40,053 nucleotides of DNA from Chrysochromulina tobinii (lineage: Eukaryota; Haptophyta; Prymnesiales; Chrysochromulinaceae). This document shows, one piece after another, positions 9,501 to 17,517 of the stretch. The position numbers were made by a program, and so were the translations under genes. The notes under the pieces were generated by a model that searched no databases, was not told the origin of the DNA, and saw only the letters and a list, made by a program, of their open reading frames with translations. Where the stretch lies: NCBI GenBank assembly GCA_001275005.1, contig JWZX01003375.1, forward strand, positions 1-40,053. Reading direction: 5' to 3'. Every line of letters begins with the position of its first letter. The first letter of the stretch is position 1.

Positions 9501-9755
9501 CACTACACCGCCGGCGGGTGCTGCCTGCTCCTCGCCGACGTGGCCGTTGGAAACGTCGAGACTGTGGTACGGCGGGACGCGGCGCGCGGCGCGCCGTCCG
9601 CCGGTTTCGATTCGATCGTCATCCCCGGGCGCAAGCTGCCTTCCCAGAGCGGTCCAGGCGGGGGGCGGGAGATGAATGAGGAGTACGTCATCTTCGACGG
9701 ATCGCAGGCGGTGCCGCTCAGCCTGCTGTTCTACGAGCCCGAGGATCAAAACTGA
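6530..9755 (+). CDS. Six-exon GNAT / coiled-coil / PARP fusion protein
   Basis: Exons 6530-7306, 7384-7479, 7736-8332, 8820-8932, 9171-9317 and 9482-9755 join in frame to 667 residues. Exon 1 carries an acetyltransferase-like (GNAT) fold: VQVSLLGCRLRYQKLGVGSRLV, with the acetyl-CoA loop Q-K-L-G-V-G, then the late-motif ADTGAIPFFRRHGF. It is interrupted by an Asp/Glu-rich insert (about residues 61-105). Exons 2-3 encode a coiled coil followed by Ser/Pro/Ala-rich low complexity with a 12-residue repeat. Exons 5-6 encode a PARP catalytic domain: LRLFYGGPRAELERVLLDGF, GRGWYFSKYAAHAHHY, CLLLADVAVGNV, and NEEYVIFDGSQAVP. The triad reads Y541-Y574-E644, so the usual His is Tyr. Intron 3 has a GC donor. 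Likely nuclear or cytosolic ADP-ribosylation-related signalling; whether either enzyme domain is active is unknown. Start at 6437 is an alternative. Confidence 0.85.
7307..7383 (+). other. Intron 1 of the GNAT-PARP gene, with duplicated exon edge
   Basis: 77-base GT-AG intron, phase 0. The last 22 bases of exon 1 (7285-7306) recur with one mismatch as the last 22 bases of the intron (7362-7383), so the intron is flanked by a direct repeat. The interior carries TGATTGCC and CTGATGATCC, the motif theme shared with other introns here. Confidence 0.75.
7480..7735 (+). other. Intron 2 of the GNAT-PARP gene
   Basis: GT-AG, phase 0. The intron starts gtgaggctg and exon 3 starts GTGAGCCTG, so both boundaries carry a near-identical nine-base word. 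The interior holds a 26-bp minisatellite. The coiled coil reads through smoothly when the intron is removed (RSLRDK joined to VSLQQGH). Confidence 0.75.
7575..7690 (+). repeat. 26-bp minisatellite in intron 2
   Basis: Four full copies starting at 7575, 7601, 7627 and 7653, plus a partial fifth at 7679. The core GCATGCACGCGAGCCTGC is close to the junction at the intron's own 3' end (GCATGCAG then GTGAGCCTGC), so the array probably arose from a copy of that splice junction. Confidence 0.9.
7943..8085 (+). repeat. 36-bp coding minisatellite in PARP exon 3
   Basis: Four units with a 36-base period encode GAAPLVGMGAVS-like 12-residue repeats in the linker between the coiled coil and the PARP domain. 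The period is a multiple of three, so the frame is kept. Confidence 0.88.
8333..8819 (+). other. Intron 3 of the GNAT-PARP gene (GC-AG) filled with TGATGACCTC repeats
   Basis: The donor is AAG|gcgagtgcc, a GC donor, and the acceptor is cattcatcag|GTCAAG; phase 0. Almost the whole intron is a degenerate decamer array, TGATGACCTC with TGATGGCCTC variants, some 40 copies from about 8345 to 8790. The end TGATTGCCCCATTCATCAG (8801-8819) matches intron ends elsewhere in the window. The array is open on the - strand for long stretches only because of its period; that is not a gene. Confidence 0.8.
8345..8790 (+). repeat. Decamer minisatellite TGATGACCTC
   Basis: Tandem array of a 10-base unit with substitutions (GACC, GGCC and ACGACC variants) and few length changes. 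Lies entirely inside intron 3 of the GNAT-PARP gene. Units lack the spacer/repeat alternation of a CRISPR array. Confidence 0.93.
8933..9170 (+). other. Intron 4 of the GNAT-PARP gene: stacked intron copies and a decoy exon start
   Basis: The intron begins gtgagtgccactgatgag, and the same 5' end recurs at 8984 directly after an intron-like tail TGATGGCCTCCCTCATCAAG (8964-8983), so two intron units appear stacked. Near the 3' end a segment of about 54 bases containing the acceptor and the first 20 bases of exon 5 is present twice (about 9058-9112 and 9138-9191). Only the second copy leads into the open PARP frame; the first hits a stop. Confidence 0.7.
9058..9191 (+). repeat. Tandem duplication of the exon 5 splice acceptor
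   Basis: The segment from ATAGCGCCCTCCATCGGACG through the acceptor (catgcgctag) and the exon start GCTTCATGAGCCCGCCGCGCC occurs twice, about 80 bases apart. The downstream copy is the functional one by reading frame. Confidence 0.88.
9318..9481 (+). other. Intron 5 of the GNAT-PARP gene
   Basis: GT-AG, phase 2, splitting the Lys codon after GWYFS. The interior is a CGAGTGCC/TGAGTGCC repeat, and the 3' end TGATTGCCTCCCTCATCAG (9463-9481) is the clearest copy of the shared intron tail. Exon 6 starts with GT. Confidence 0.82.
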
Positions 9756-10197
9756 GGATCATCGGACCTTGCGCGAAGGATCAGAACCGAGAGGACGACA
9801 GGACAGGGCATCATGTCATGTCGACATCCGATCGTCAGAACTCACGTGTCGTCGTCTAAGGTCCACCACGGTGACGGTCCGGTCGAGTCGCGCTCGGCTC
9901 AAACATGTTCTGAACCGTACCGTGACGAAAGCCAAAGCGTGAACCGTGCCATGGTGAACCGTGCGTGTCTGATTGAATACGTGTGAATGAGATTGAATTC
10001 AGTAACCACAGTAGCTCGGCTACACCCCGCTCCCATGTGTTACGATCTAAAGTAGCCAGTACGCTCCGCGGATACCACCAACTTTATCGGATTCGGGATC
10101 AGTTCAGCATGGATCACGTGTCTCGGACCGCGGCGCCCGGCATCCCCACCTCCGCCTCGCAGCTGGCCTCCCTCTCGCAGCATAGACCTGAATTCGC
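9756..10197. other. Convergent 3' region
   Basis: Between the stop of the GNAT-PARP gene and the stop of the Cys-rich membrane protein on the other strand. Rich in GAACCGT/CCGTG words (about 9880-9965) but no gene or structured RNA was recognised. Confidence 0.5.
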
Positions 10198-11385
10198 TCA
10201 CGCTGCGAGCGTCGCCCCCTTACGAACGGCGGGTCCTTCGTGCTGCAGCAGGTCGTCGATGCCCGTCGCGCCTCGCCCCTGCACTCGCGCCCTCCCAACG
10301 GCGCCTCCGTCGTTACTTCCGTGCACGTCGTCATATCCGGGTTCGTCATATCCGGGTTCGTCATATCCGGGTTCGTCATATCCTCCTCCCAAGCCGTCGT
10401 CGCTCGCCGCAGCGCGCCCAAACGGCGCGCGGCTGCCAACGGCCGCCGCGGCCGCGTACCCCACGTCCTCCTCGTGCGCGGCCGCTAAAGGGATGTCAGC
10501 AGCCGGCGGGTACGCGGGCGGGTACGATCCCTCCCGAAGCATGTGCGCAAGGGGCTTGGGGCCGCCGCTGCGCCGGCTGCGCATCTGTGCCTTCGACTCG
10601 TCCTCCCCACGCACCACCTCCGTGCGGTCTCGCTCGCTTGGGCGTGACGTGGCCGCATCGCGTGATCGGTCGTAGCTCGGCAATCTGCTCGAGGGGCGTG
10701 GCCTTGTCGCTGCCTCGCGTGCGCGGATCCTCTCGTTCTCAGCCATCTCGTCCCACATGCAGGCAAAGATGCACGCACCGACGGGGACGAAGACGCAGAT
10801 GAGGAGGAGCGCCAGGCGCCACCACGAGAACGCGCACCCGGTGCCGTGCGGCTTCAGAGCGAAGAAGAGCTCACATGCCGTGCACCCCTCCTCGAACGAG
10901 CAGCTCTTGCAGTTTTCTGCGCAGGGCACGCACTCGTGGATCTCGGGCATGCCGGGCTCGGCGGGCAGAGTGTACGTGAGCATGTGCCGCGTCTTGCACT
11001 CGTTGCACTTGCCCGCCCCAGCGGTGTCGCAATTGTCGCAGTGGGGCGCGCACTTCTCGCACTGAGGCTTCTCCAAGAAGCTTGTAACGAGTGTGTAGCC
11101 CTTCTGGCACGTGTCGCAGCTGCTCGGCCCGGCCTGGTGGCACAACGAGCAGCCCTGGCCGCACGGGGCGCACTGCTTTTCCTCCGTCACCGCGTACCCA
11201 TTGTGGCACACCTCGCACTGGTTCTTGTCGCCGCGCACGCATCGCTTGCACCGACCGACGCTGCACCGATTCTTATTCTTGCCCGAGCCGCGCTGTTTGC
11301 GCCGCTGCTGGGTGTTGGGGCCCGCCGCAGCGTCGGCTGTCGCACCCGCAATCACCAGCGCGAACAGGAGAAGCCGTCGCACCAT
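10198..11385 (-). CDS. Cys-rich type I membrane protein with furin-like repeats
   Basis: Intronless, 395 residues. A cleavable signal peptide is visible (VRRLLLFALVIAGATADA, residues 2-19). Residues 41-184 contain about two dozen cysteines in C-x2-C, C-x2-C-x-x-G and C-x4-GY patterns, like furin-type or growth-factor-receptor Cys-rich repeats and protist surface proteins. A single transmembrane helix spans about 188-211 (WWRLALLLICVFVPVGACIFACMW region). The cytosolic tail of about 185 residues is Arg/Ser-rich, then has a five-residue repeat GYDEP encoded by a 15-bp minisatellite. Topology suggests a surface receptor or adhesin with a Tyr-containing tail; the ligand is unknown. Similar modules occur in many protists, so the family name cannot be narrowed. 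Confidence 0.85.
   Translation of the reverse strand: MVRRLLLFALVIAGATADAAAGPNTQQRRKQRGSGKNKNRCSVGRCKRCVRGDKNQCEVCHNGYAVTEEKQCAPCGQGCSLCHQAGPSSCDTCQKGYTLVTSFLEKPQCEKCAPHCDNCDTAGAGKCNECKTRHMLTYTLPAEPGMPEIHECVPCAENCKSCSFEEGCTACELFFALKPHGTGCAFSWWRLALLLICVFVPVGACIFACMWDEMAENERIRAREAATRPRPSSRLPSYDRSRDAATSRPSERDRTEVVRGEDESKAQMRSRRSGGPKPLAHMLREGSYPPAYPPAADIPLAAAHEEDVGYAAAAAVGSRAPFGRAAASDDGLGGGYDEPGYDEPGYDEPGYDDVHGSNDGGAVGRARVQGRGATGIDDLLQHEGPAVRKGATLAA
10331..10385 (-). repeat. 15-bp minisatellite encoding GYDEP repeats
   Basis: Three full units and a partial fourth of TCATATCCGGGTTCG on the + strand. Read on the - strand they give consecutive GYDEP repeats in the cytosolic tail of the Cys-rich membrane protein. 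Confidence 0.92.
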
Positions 11386-12008
11386 CCTGTCGCCGACGCT
11401 CTCAACGCCCCGACGACGCGTCGGCGGCCCTGTCGTGCGGGACGAGGTGTGAAACCCCGTTGTTCGCTCCCCCCCCCCCCCACAAACCCCAACAGCTCAC
11501 AGACCGCAGCCGGCTCAGGGCACAGCGCGCACCCCACAGGCATGTGTCGGTCCCCCCGCACGCACAATGCGCATACATTACGCTACTTGTAAGGGTATGC
11601 ATATGCTAGACATGGGACCATGGGAGTGCACGCGACTCGCAATCAATTGTTGTACATGCACACGCACACACCGGAAGCCTGTGTACTGCCCGAGGGATAC
11701 CTCGCAAGTTCTGGGCGAGGTCGTGCTGTGTTGGGCGAGATCGCGCTCTGGCCACGAGCATCACGCGCTGTGTTGGGCGATATCGCGCTGTGTTGGGCGA
11801 GATCGCGCTCTGGCCACGAGCATCGCGCGCTGTGTTGGGCGATATCGCGCTGTGTTGGGCGAGATCGCGCTCTGGCCACGAGCATCGCGGGAGACCACTG
11901 GCGTGCTGTCGTCCATTGTCATGGCCGTTGGCGTGGCTATTGAGACATGGCCATCGGCTGTTGCCGGCGTGCTGCCGGGGGGGCGCCCAAGCCCCCTGCC
12001 CCGGCTCT
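11386..12008. other. Intergenic region upstream of the Cys-rich gene
   Basis: Holds a C run of 13 (11469-11481) near the Cys-rich gene start and a 62-bp satellite further upstream. PP2C ends at 12009 on the same strand. No gene seen. Confidence 0.6.
11718..11888. repeat. 62-bp satellite with 20-bp sub-repeats
   Basis: The word CTCTGGCCACGAGCATC recurs at 62-base intervals (11746, 11808, 11870). Each unit contains two copies of a 20-base element CGCGCTGTGTTGGGCGANAT, one of them holding the palindrome GCGATATCGC. Lies between the PP2C 3' end and the promoter of the Cys-rich gene. Confidence 0.9.
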
Positions 12009-13544
12009 CTACTCAAGCGTCGCGAAGAGCCCATCGCAGATTTGGATGCAGATGGCGGTGATGTCATCACGGTAATCCCCCTCCTCTTGGCGCCACTTGG
12101 CCGCAGCTGTCTCGATGAGCTTCGTGACCGCCTCCTGATGCGCGCACGCACGCCCATCAGGCCGGCAGGCACGCAATCACGCCGATCAGGCCGGCAGGCG
12201 CGCAATCACGCCCATCAGGCCGGCAGGCATCAGAGAGGGCGCGTAAGGGTCGCACCGCGCGCGCATCGCCCACCCCCCGGCTGCCGCGCATTTCGTGGGG
12301 CGGCCAAGCAGGGGCATTGGGGGGGCCAATCCGCAAGGGAAGTAGTGCGCGGGGACGCGGACGAGTTCACACCACTGTGAATTCACAGAGGGGTGGGTTC
12401 GCAGCGGGCGAGTGCACACCGTCGAGCCCTTGCTAATAAACTTGGCAATCAGGTCCACCGCCTGCTGCGAGTCGATGAATTCCCACACCCCATCGGAGGC
12501 GATCACAATGAACCCGCTCGCCAGGTTGTCAAAGTGCACGACCTGCATTCAGGGGCCGCCATCCGACGCCGCAATCAGGGCACTCACGAGGGCGCGCTCG
12601 ACGGGGCATCACGACGGCGCGCCATGGGGACATCAAGTCCCTCAAGAGACTCATAGGCCATCGAGAGGTCCCTCCGGCGTTCACACCTCGGGCTCGGCGA
12701 TCACACCAACGGTCTTGACGAGGTGGTCGCCGATGGATCGGGCCATCGCGAGGCCAGGCAGCGTCATCTCGGCGTCGATCCACACGCGTGCGGGACCGCC
12801 CCACTCCTCCTCGGGCGGCGACACGAAGCCACCCGCCTTTTTGATGCGCGCCATCTCGGCAGGAGTGTCCGGCTTTTGATCCTCTGTGAGGTTCTGTGCC
12901 TTGTAGCCTGACTTCTCTGTCGGCTGCGGCTGCGCCCACACCGCGCGCGAGTCGCCCACCCAGGCCAGCCAGGCCTCCCGTTTCGACCCCGTCTGCCGCA
13001 GCAGCATGGCCACCGCGGTCGTGCCGCTTAGCTCGGCGTCGATGGTTCGATCTGCCTTGAGCAACGCGTCCGTCTCCAGGAACGCTGTCCGGAGCGCTTC
13101 GGGCTCCTTGATGCCGGCAGTGAGCTTCTGCTCGACCAGATCCGCAACCTTCCTCATCGTGAACTCTGAAGCCTTGTCGCCCGACGCGCCGTGCCCGTCG
13201 TACACGCAGAAGAGCGCCTGCACATAACTTCCGTCCTCTGGCTCTGCAAAAGGAGTGACGACGCAGCCACGATCCTGGTTGATCTTGGCCTTCGCTCCCG
13301 TCGCACCCATTGGTTCGATGCCGTGGCACGAGTACGTGCCGCACAGCTCGGGGTTGAACGACACGGGCACTACAGATTTCTGCCCCATCTCTGGGCTCAC
13401 TGACAGCCGGCGTGCCTTGGGCTTGGAAGTGCCAGCGGGGGAGACCTGCATCGCTGCTGCCGCCTGGGCGAGATTCGCCGGATCCTGGTCCACCAGCGAG
13501 AGGCGTCGCCGCCGGAAGTCCTCATTACTCTTACCGCTCGCCAT
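12009..13544 (-). CDS. PP2C-family Ser/Thr protein phosphatase (three exons)
   Basis: Exons in transcription order are 13544-12687, 12542-12420 and 12134-12009, joined in phase 0 to 368 residues. PPM/PP2C phosphatases are Mn/Mg-dependent. All key motifs are present: INQDRG (89-93), FCVYDGHGASG (112-122) with D116 and G117 as metal ligands, SGTTAVAMLL (173-182), AWVGDSRAV (194-202), a K-PDTPAE block, ARSIGD (268-273), GFIVIASDGVWEF (296-308) and the terminal YRDDITA (348-354) with Asp ligands. So it is probably active. The 70-residue N-terminal extension has two basic Ser sites (RRRRLS at 11-16 and ARRLS at 44-48) that look like AGC-kinase targets. Exon 2 begins GT after the acceptor. The ATG at 13544 is used; an upstream GTG is not needed. 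Shares a 257-base divergent promoter with the next gene. Confidence 0.93.
12135..12419 (-). other. PP2C intron 2 with 27-bp repeats
   Basis: GT-AG on the - strand. Near the acceptor three copies of a 27-base unit (12149-12230; core CCTGCCGGCCTGATGGGCGT on the - strand) occur, and the intron ends CGCGCATCAG. The CTGATGG/TGATTGCG theme and the CATCAG end link it to introns in the GNAT-PARP and ARM genes. Confidence 0.78.
12543..12686 (-). other. PP2C intron 1
   Basis: GT-AG on the - strand; donor GAG|gtgtga, acceptor atgcag|GTCGTG. 144 bases. Contains CGATGGCCT, TTGATGTCC and CTGATTGC words like the other introns. Confidence 0.8.
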
Positions 13545-13801
13545 GATGATGGCTTGCTGCTGCGACCCCTCGCGCACTCTCTGCGCTTTACGTGATGGGT
13601 GGCCGCGAAGCGTTCAACACGACTCGTACCGGGTAGAACTCGGATGAGAGGCAAGGCGCGGAGGTGGAGTGGTGGCTTTTCCAAACTCAGTTTTGAGGCG
13701 CTGCGTCGGTCGCGATTTGCGGCAAATGCTCCAATTCTCGCTCCACACCGCACGAGGAGGCCCAGGGGTGGCTCTCTGGTTTGGACGGCGCGGAAGGGTT
13801 T
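13545..13801. promoter_or_regulatory. Divergent promoter between PP2C and a coiled-coil gene
   Basis: 257 bases separate two head-to-head starts. No TATA box is obvious. Placement alone supports a promoter. Confidence 0.4.
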
Positions 13802-15289
13802 ATGCCAGGGGCTGGCATGGTGCCGCCGGGACCCAAAAAGCTCCCCAAGCCGCCACCGGGCGCTGCGCCTAAGCCAAAACATGGCGATCTCTCAAAGCCG
13901 GCTCCAAAGCCAGCTCCAAAGCTGGCGGGTAAGTCCAGTGCGGCCATGGGCGCGCCGAGCGAGGCGTCACCGCTCGAGGCAGCCGCCGCCGCCGCCGACA
14001 TTCGCCTCGTCCTCCAGCTGCTCCTCGCCGAGCTTGCCTCAGCGGATGAGGAGCTTGACGCAGCCCGAGGAGCGGCGCATGCCGCGGCGTCCGAGGTGTC
14101 AAACCTCGAGGAATCTGCCTCGGAGCTGCAGGCTGCGGCGGAGGCAGCAACGGAGGCGGCGACCAAGGCGGCAGCCCAGGCAGCATCGGCAGTCTCGGAG
14201 CGGCAGCAGCTGGCTATCGAGCTGGCTGCGACGCGCGAAGCGAGCCGCAAGGTGGCGCTCGAGCGCGACGCTGTGTCCGCCAAAGCGGAAGCCGCCGAGA
14301 GGCGTTTCAAGGACATTGAAGTTGAGCTCAAGGCAGCTCAAGCGACGCTGGCGGCACGCGAAGCGCAGCTACGAAGCACCGAGGGAACCCTCGCAGCGCA
14401 CAAGACGCAGCTGACCGAAGCAGAGGCACGACTCGCAGGGAACGCAAGGGCACTCGAGCAGCACGTGGGCCTGCTTGAAGAGCGCGCGAACGCCGCCCAA
14501 GCCGCCACCCGCGAGAGGGTCAGGGAGCTCGAAGCGCAGGCCAATACGCGGGTGGGGCATGCAGAAGGGCGGGCGGCACAAGCGGAGGCCCAAGCCGACC
14601 AGCAGCGGCGCCATGACGAGCGCCGGCTGCTTGAGCTCGCCCTCGAGCTGAAATCTCGGGAGCTCGAGATCGCAACCGTACGCCAAGCTCTTTCAGACGA
14701 GCGTGCGGGCCGGCTGGCGGCGCAGATGGCGCACGAGCGCTGCTTGGCCGAGAAGGACGAGGAGCTGCGACGCGAGCGCCTCACGATGGCTGAGAAGGAC
14801 GAGGAGCTGCGGCGTGCAAGGCGCGAGCCAGCCGCGCCGAGGGATCCACTCTCATCTACCAAGTACCCCACCAAGCCACATCAAGAGGATGTGCTGCAGC
14901 CGCTCTTGCAAGTGCGTTTCGAGCGCGAGGCATGGGCGCAGCACATGAGGGCAGAGCTTGAAGAAGCTAGGCAGGCCGAGAAGGTCTTGTACCAGCGTCT
15001 CGCGCATCAGGAAGCCGCGACGGCCGAGGCGGAGGCCAAGGCACAGGCGTTCCGAGTGGCACTCGACGTTGCGCAAGAGATGCGGAAGCACAGTAAGAGT
15101 GCCGAGCTGTCCTTGTTGATGGCCGAAGATAGGCAATGGCCGCTGAGGAGCACCGGGGAGCTGACGCCAGATGAGGCGCTCGACAAAGCGCTTGACGAGG
15201 CTCTCAAAGAGGCGCTCGGTACAGGCAAGAACCAACTCGTAAAGAAAAACAGCAGAGGGGGGGGCTGCTTCCCTTTTGGAGTACTTTGA
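13802..15289 (+). CDS. Long Ala/Glu-rich coiled-coil protein
   Basis: 495 residues from the first in-frame ATG. The N-terminus (about 1-50) is Pro/Lys/Gly-rich. Residues about 60-360 are an almost unbroken heptad-like coiled coil with many Ala, Glu and Arg. A tandem EKDEELRR pair lies near residues 319-337. A Lys/Pro break (SSTKYPTKPHQED) is followed by a second coiled coil and a short tail ending GGGCFPFGVL. There is no recognised enzyme domain. Possible roles are cytoskeletal or scaffold, but this is inference. No intron is apparent. It is head-to-head with PP2C. Confidence 0.8.
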   Translation: MPGAGMVPPGPKKLPKPPPGAAPKPKHGDLSKPAPKPAPKLAGKSSAAMGAPSEASPLEAAAAAADIRLVLQLLLAELASADEELDAARGAAHAAASEVSNLEESASELQAAAEAATEAATKAAAQAASAVSERQQLAIELAATREASRKVALERDAVSAKAEAAERRFKDIEVELKAAQATLAAREAQLRSTEGTLAAHKTQLTEAEARLAGNARALEQHVGLLEERANAAQAATRERVRELEAQANTRVGHAEGRAAQAEAQADQQRRHDERRLLELALELKSRELEIATVRQALSDERAGRLAAQMAHERCLAEKDEELRRERLTMAEKDEELRRARREPAAPRDPLSSTKYPTKPHQEDVLQPLLQVRFEREAWAQHMRAELEEARQAEKVLYQRLAHQEAATAEAEAKAQAFRVALDVAQEMRKHSKSAELSLLMAEDRQWPLRSTGELTPDEALDKALDEALKEALGTGKNQLVKKNSRGGGCFPFGVL

Positions 15290-15545
15290 AGCTTTACGCA
15301 TTACCGATTACGGACGAAAGAAGAAATCTGAAATGTATGTGTATCGTAGAACACGCCGAACCCCTGGCCGGGCCGGGCTGCGGGAGCTCGGCTGCTGCTC
15401 GTTCGATCCCATCCCGACGCGATCGGTCTCGGCATGTACCATGTTCCCGGTAGTTCCGGGATCGCGCTCGCGGGACCGGGGACGCGGGCGCGGCCGCGCC
15501 GGGCGCGCCTTCGACATGATACACGAAAATCCTTAATTTGGTATA

Positions 15546-16167
15546 ATGCATGCAGGATCCTTTGACCGATTTGCCAATTTGGGGCTCTCGAACTACGAAC
15601 ATAATGCTGCTGGTACGGATATGGACATTGCCATCTCCTCGGACCCCTACCTTCCTGCGAGATCAAAAGACGCCTTGAACCAGGCTGACCGCCGCCCCAC
15701 CTCCCGATTGCCCCACCGCCCCACCGTGCGCCCAGGTGGGCCTGGCCGCAGTGCTCCTGGGATATTCCACCCATCCTGACGAACACATTGTGATCCCTAC
15801 TCTGAGCAGCCCGTATGGGAGCTTCTTGAGGATGGAGGCTGTAAAGGAGGACTCGAATGGGGCGAGTTTCAACACGCTGCTTCCGTGGGCAGTGGAGGCC
15901 AAGGTGGCGCGGGCGCAGGCGGCGGAGGAGGAGGCCCAGGCGGAGGAGGCGCGGGCGGCACAGGCGGCCGCGGAGGCGGAGGCGCGGGCGGCACAGGCGA
16001 CTGCGGAGGAGGCGACGGCGACACGGCTCGTAGCTCGAAGCGAGGCCCAGCAGTCTGTGGCGACTACCGAGGCTCGTCATGCGGTTGACAGCCTGGCCGA
16101 GACGGCAGGACGACCTCACGCGACCGTCTTCCTCAAGAGACATTCGCACTCAAGGGAAGTCCTCTGA
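15546..16167 (+). CDS. Small two-exon Ala/Glu-rich protein (tentative)
   Basis: Exon 1 15546-15683 ends CAG and is followed by gctgac; exon 2 15736-16167 follows cgcccag and begins GTG. Joined in phase 0 they give about 189 residues: a folded-looking start (DIAISSDPYLPARSKDALNQ then VGLAAVLLGYSTHPDEHIVI), then an Ala/Glu/Arg coiled coil of about 75 residues. The intron would be a 52-base GC-AG one. The joined sequence is more protein-like than either unspliced frame, and exon 2 has no ATG near its start, which supports splicing. ATG at 15621 is an alternative start. Function unknown. Confidence 0.45.
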
Positions 16168-16692
16168 GCTACAGCTGGCGCTGCTCTCGCGCGGCATCCA
16201 CGGTACGGCATGAAAAGGACCAGGCGTGAGGCGACGAGAGCTGCTGCCTTTCGACGCACCGATGATGTACTAGTATGATCTGTTCTGGAGTGCGCTTGAC
16301 CTCTGAGTAACCTCTCAACAAGGCACACTCTTCAGTGTGAGTGTGCACTGTTCAGTTGCGCATGCTGTATGTGCCAGGAGTGGCCACACCGCAGTCACCG
16401 GTCCGGTACGGGCACCGGACGGCGGCCCGGACTACACGCTAGCGGTGGCTGCCATCCTTTGCGGGACGGTTGCCTCAACATCGTGTTTACTTTGGTATAT
16501 TTGGTAGGATATCACGATCTTACAACATCACCTCAACGTATCTCCGCGCAGTCACGCGTCCCGTCGCTCTAGACGTCGAGACACTACGTTATCTGCGCGA
16601 GGCGACCTTGGACCGAGCCCGGGGTCGAACGAGCCGCCTGCAACCCGTACAACGGTACAAGAGCTGGCCCTTTTTGCAGCGGCTCTTTGTAC
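16168..16692. other. Convergent 3' region
   Basis: Between the tentative Ala/Glu-rich gene and the methyltransferase gene. No gene or RNA recognised. On the - strand an alternative splice donor (GGTAAGTAC) sits exactly at the methyltransferase stop and could join to a short extra exon ending at about 16589. Confidence 0.4.
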
Positions 16693-17517
16693 TTACCGGA
16701 TCCGGCGAAGGCCAATATCGGCCTGGTTGCCTCCGGCCAAGGGCGACATTGTGATGTACGCGACCTCCCAGTCGCTCGCATACCTTGCGAGGAACTCGTG
16801 CGTCGCGTGAATGATGCCGTACACACCCCATCGGCCTCGTTGCGCCAGGAAGACGGTCTCAAACAGGTAGTAGTCGTTGAGTGCCATCAGCCCGCCGATC
16901 TTCACCTTTGGACGCGCCGCCTCGAGGTCGCCGCACACGCCCTTGTAGTTGTGATCGCCATCGACGTAGATGAGGTCCTGGCTGTCGTCTGGCAGCTTGG
17001 CTAGGAGCGCCTTCGAGTCGCCAAGCTGGCACGTGAGCGCGGCACCTACCTCGGCCGCTGTGCGTTGAGTCTTGCTGGCGCACTCCTTGATTGCGTACCC
17101 TGAGACGTCCATCGCGACCGCGGAAATGGGGCGCAGCTGCCGCAACATCCAGCGTGTGAACGCGCCGGTCAGTGTGCCCACCTCGACGAGGCTGCCGTTG
17201 CGAGGAACCAGGATGTCCAGTGCGTGGTTGCGGTCGGCGAAGACGCGTGAGTGGGCAGGCACGGAACCCAGTGGGACGCGTGGCGGCGGCATCGCCAGCA
17301 GCGAGCATATGTCTGAACGAGACAGGTCCGTGCGAGAGCACGGAATCTTAGGCAGCGGCAGTACTGCGGTGCCCAGCTTGCCGTTGCACCTGCTCATGTT
17401 GTGGATACCCTTTTCAGTGTTCTCTTCGTCACCTCTATCGTCCTGGCCTGCCACCGAGGCCGCGAGCAGCAGCATGAGCCAATTACAATGCCGAACGCAA
17501 TGTCGCAAGCTCCGCAT
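16693..17517 (-). CDS. Secretory-pathway class I SAM-dependent methyltransferase
   Basis: 274 residues. The N-terminus (residues 1-24, basic then MLLLAASVAG) looks like a signal peptide or anchor. The catalytic core resembles the Methyltransf_24 type: motif I LVEVGTLTGAFTRWML (110-125), acidic motif II AVAMDVS (133-139), DLIYVDGDHNYKGVCGDLEA (181-200) and the GGLMALNDYY block (208-217). In this family the substrate is often a small molecule or glycan. A lumenal location is suggested by the leader. The stop codon overlaps a perfect splice-donor consensus, so a longer C-terminus through another exon is possible. The substrate is unknown. Confidence 0.82.
   Translation of the reverse strand: MRSLRHCVRHCNWLMLLLAASVAGQDDRGDEENTEKGIHNMSRCNGKLGTAVLPLPKIPCSRTDLSRSDICSLLAMPPPRVPLGSVPAHSRVFADRNHALDILVPRNGSLVEVGTLTGAFTRWMLRQLRPISAVAMDVSGYAIKECASKTQRTAAEVGAALTCQLGDSKALLAKLPDDSQDLIYVDGDHNYKGVCGDLEAARPKVKIGGLMALNDYYLFETVFLAQRGRWGVYGIIHATHEFLARYASDWEVAYITMSPLAGGNQADIGLRRIR

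Noticed and set aside
15301-16149. Long - strand frame opposite the Ala/Glu-rich gene
   Set aside because: Arg/Pro-rich composition typical of an antisense shadow of GC-rich coding DNA; no domain.
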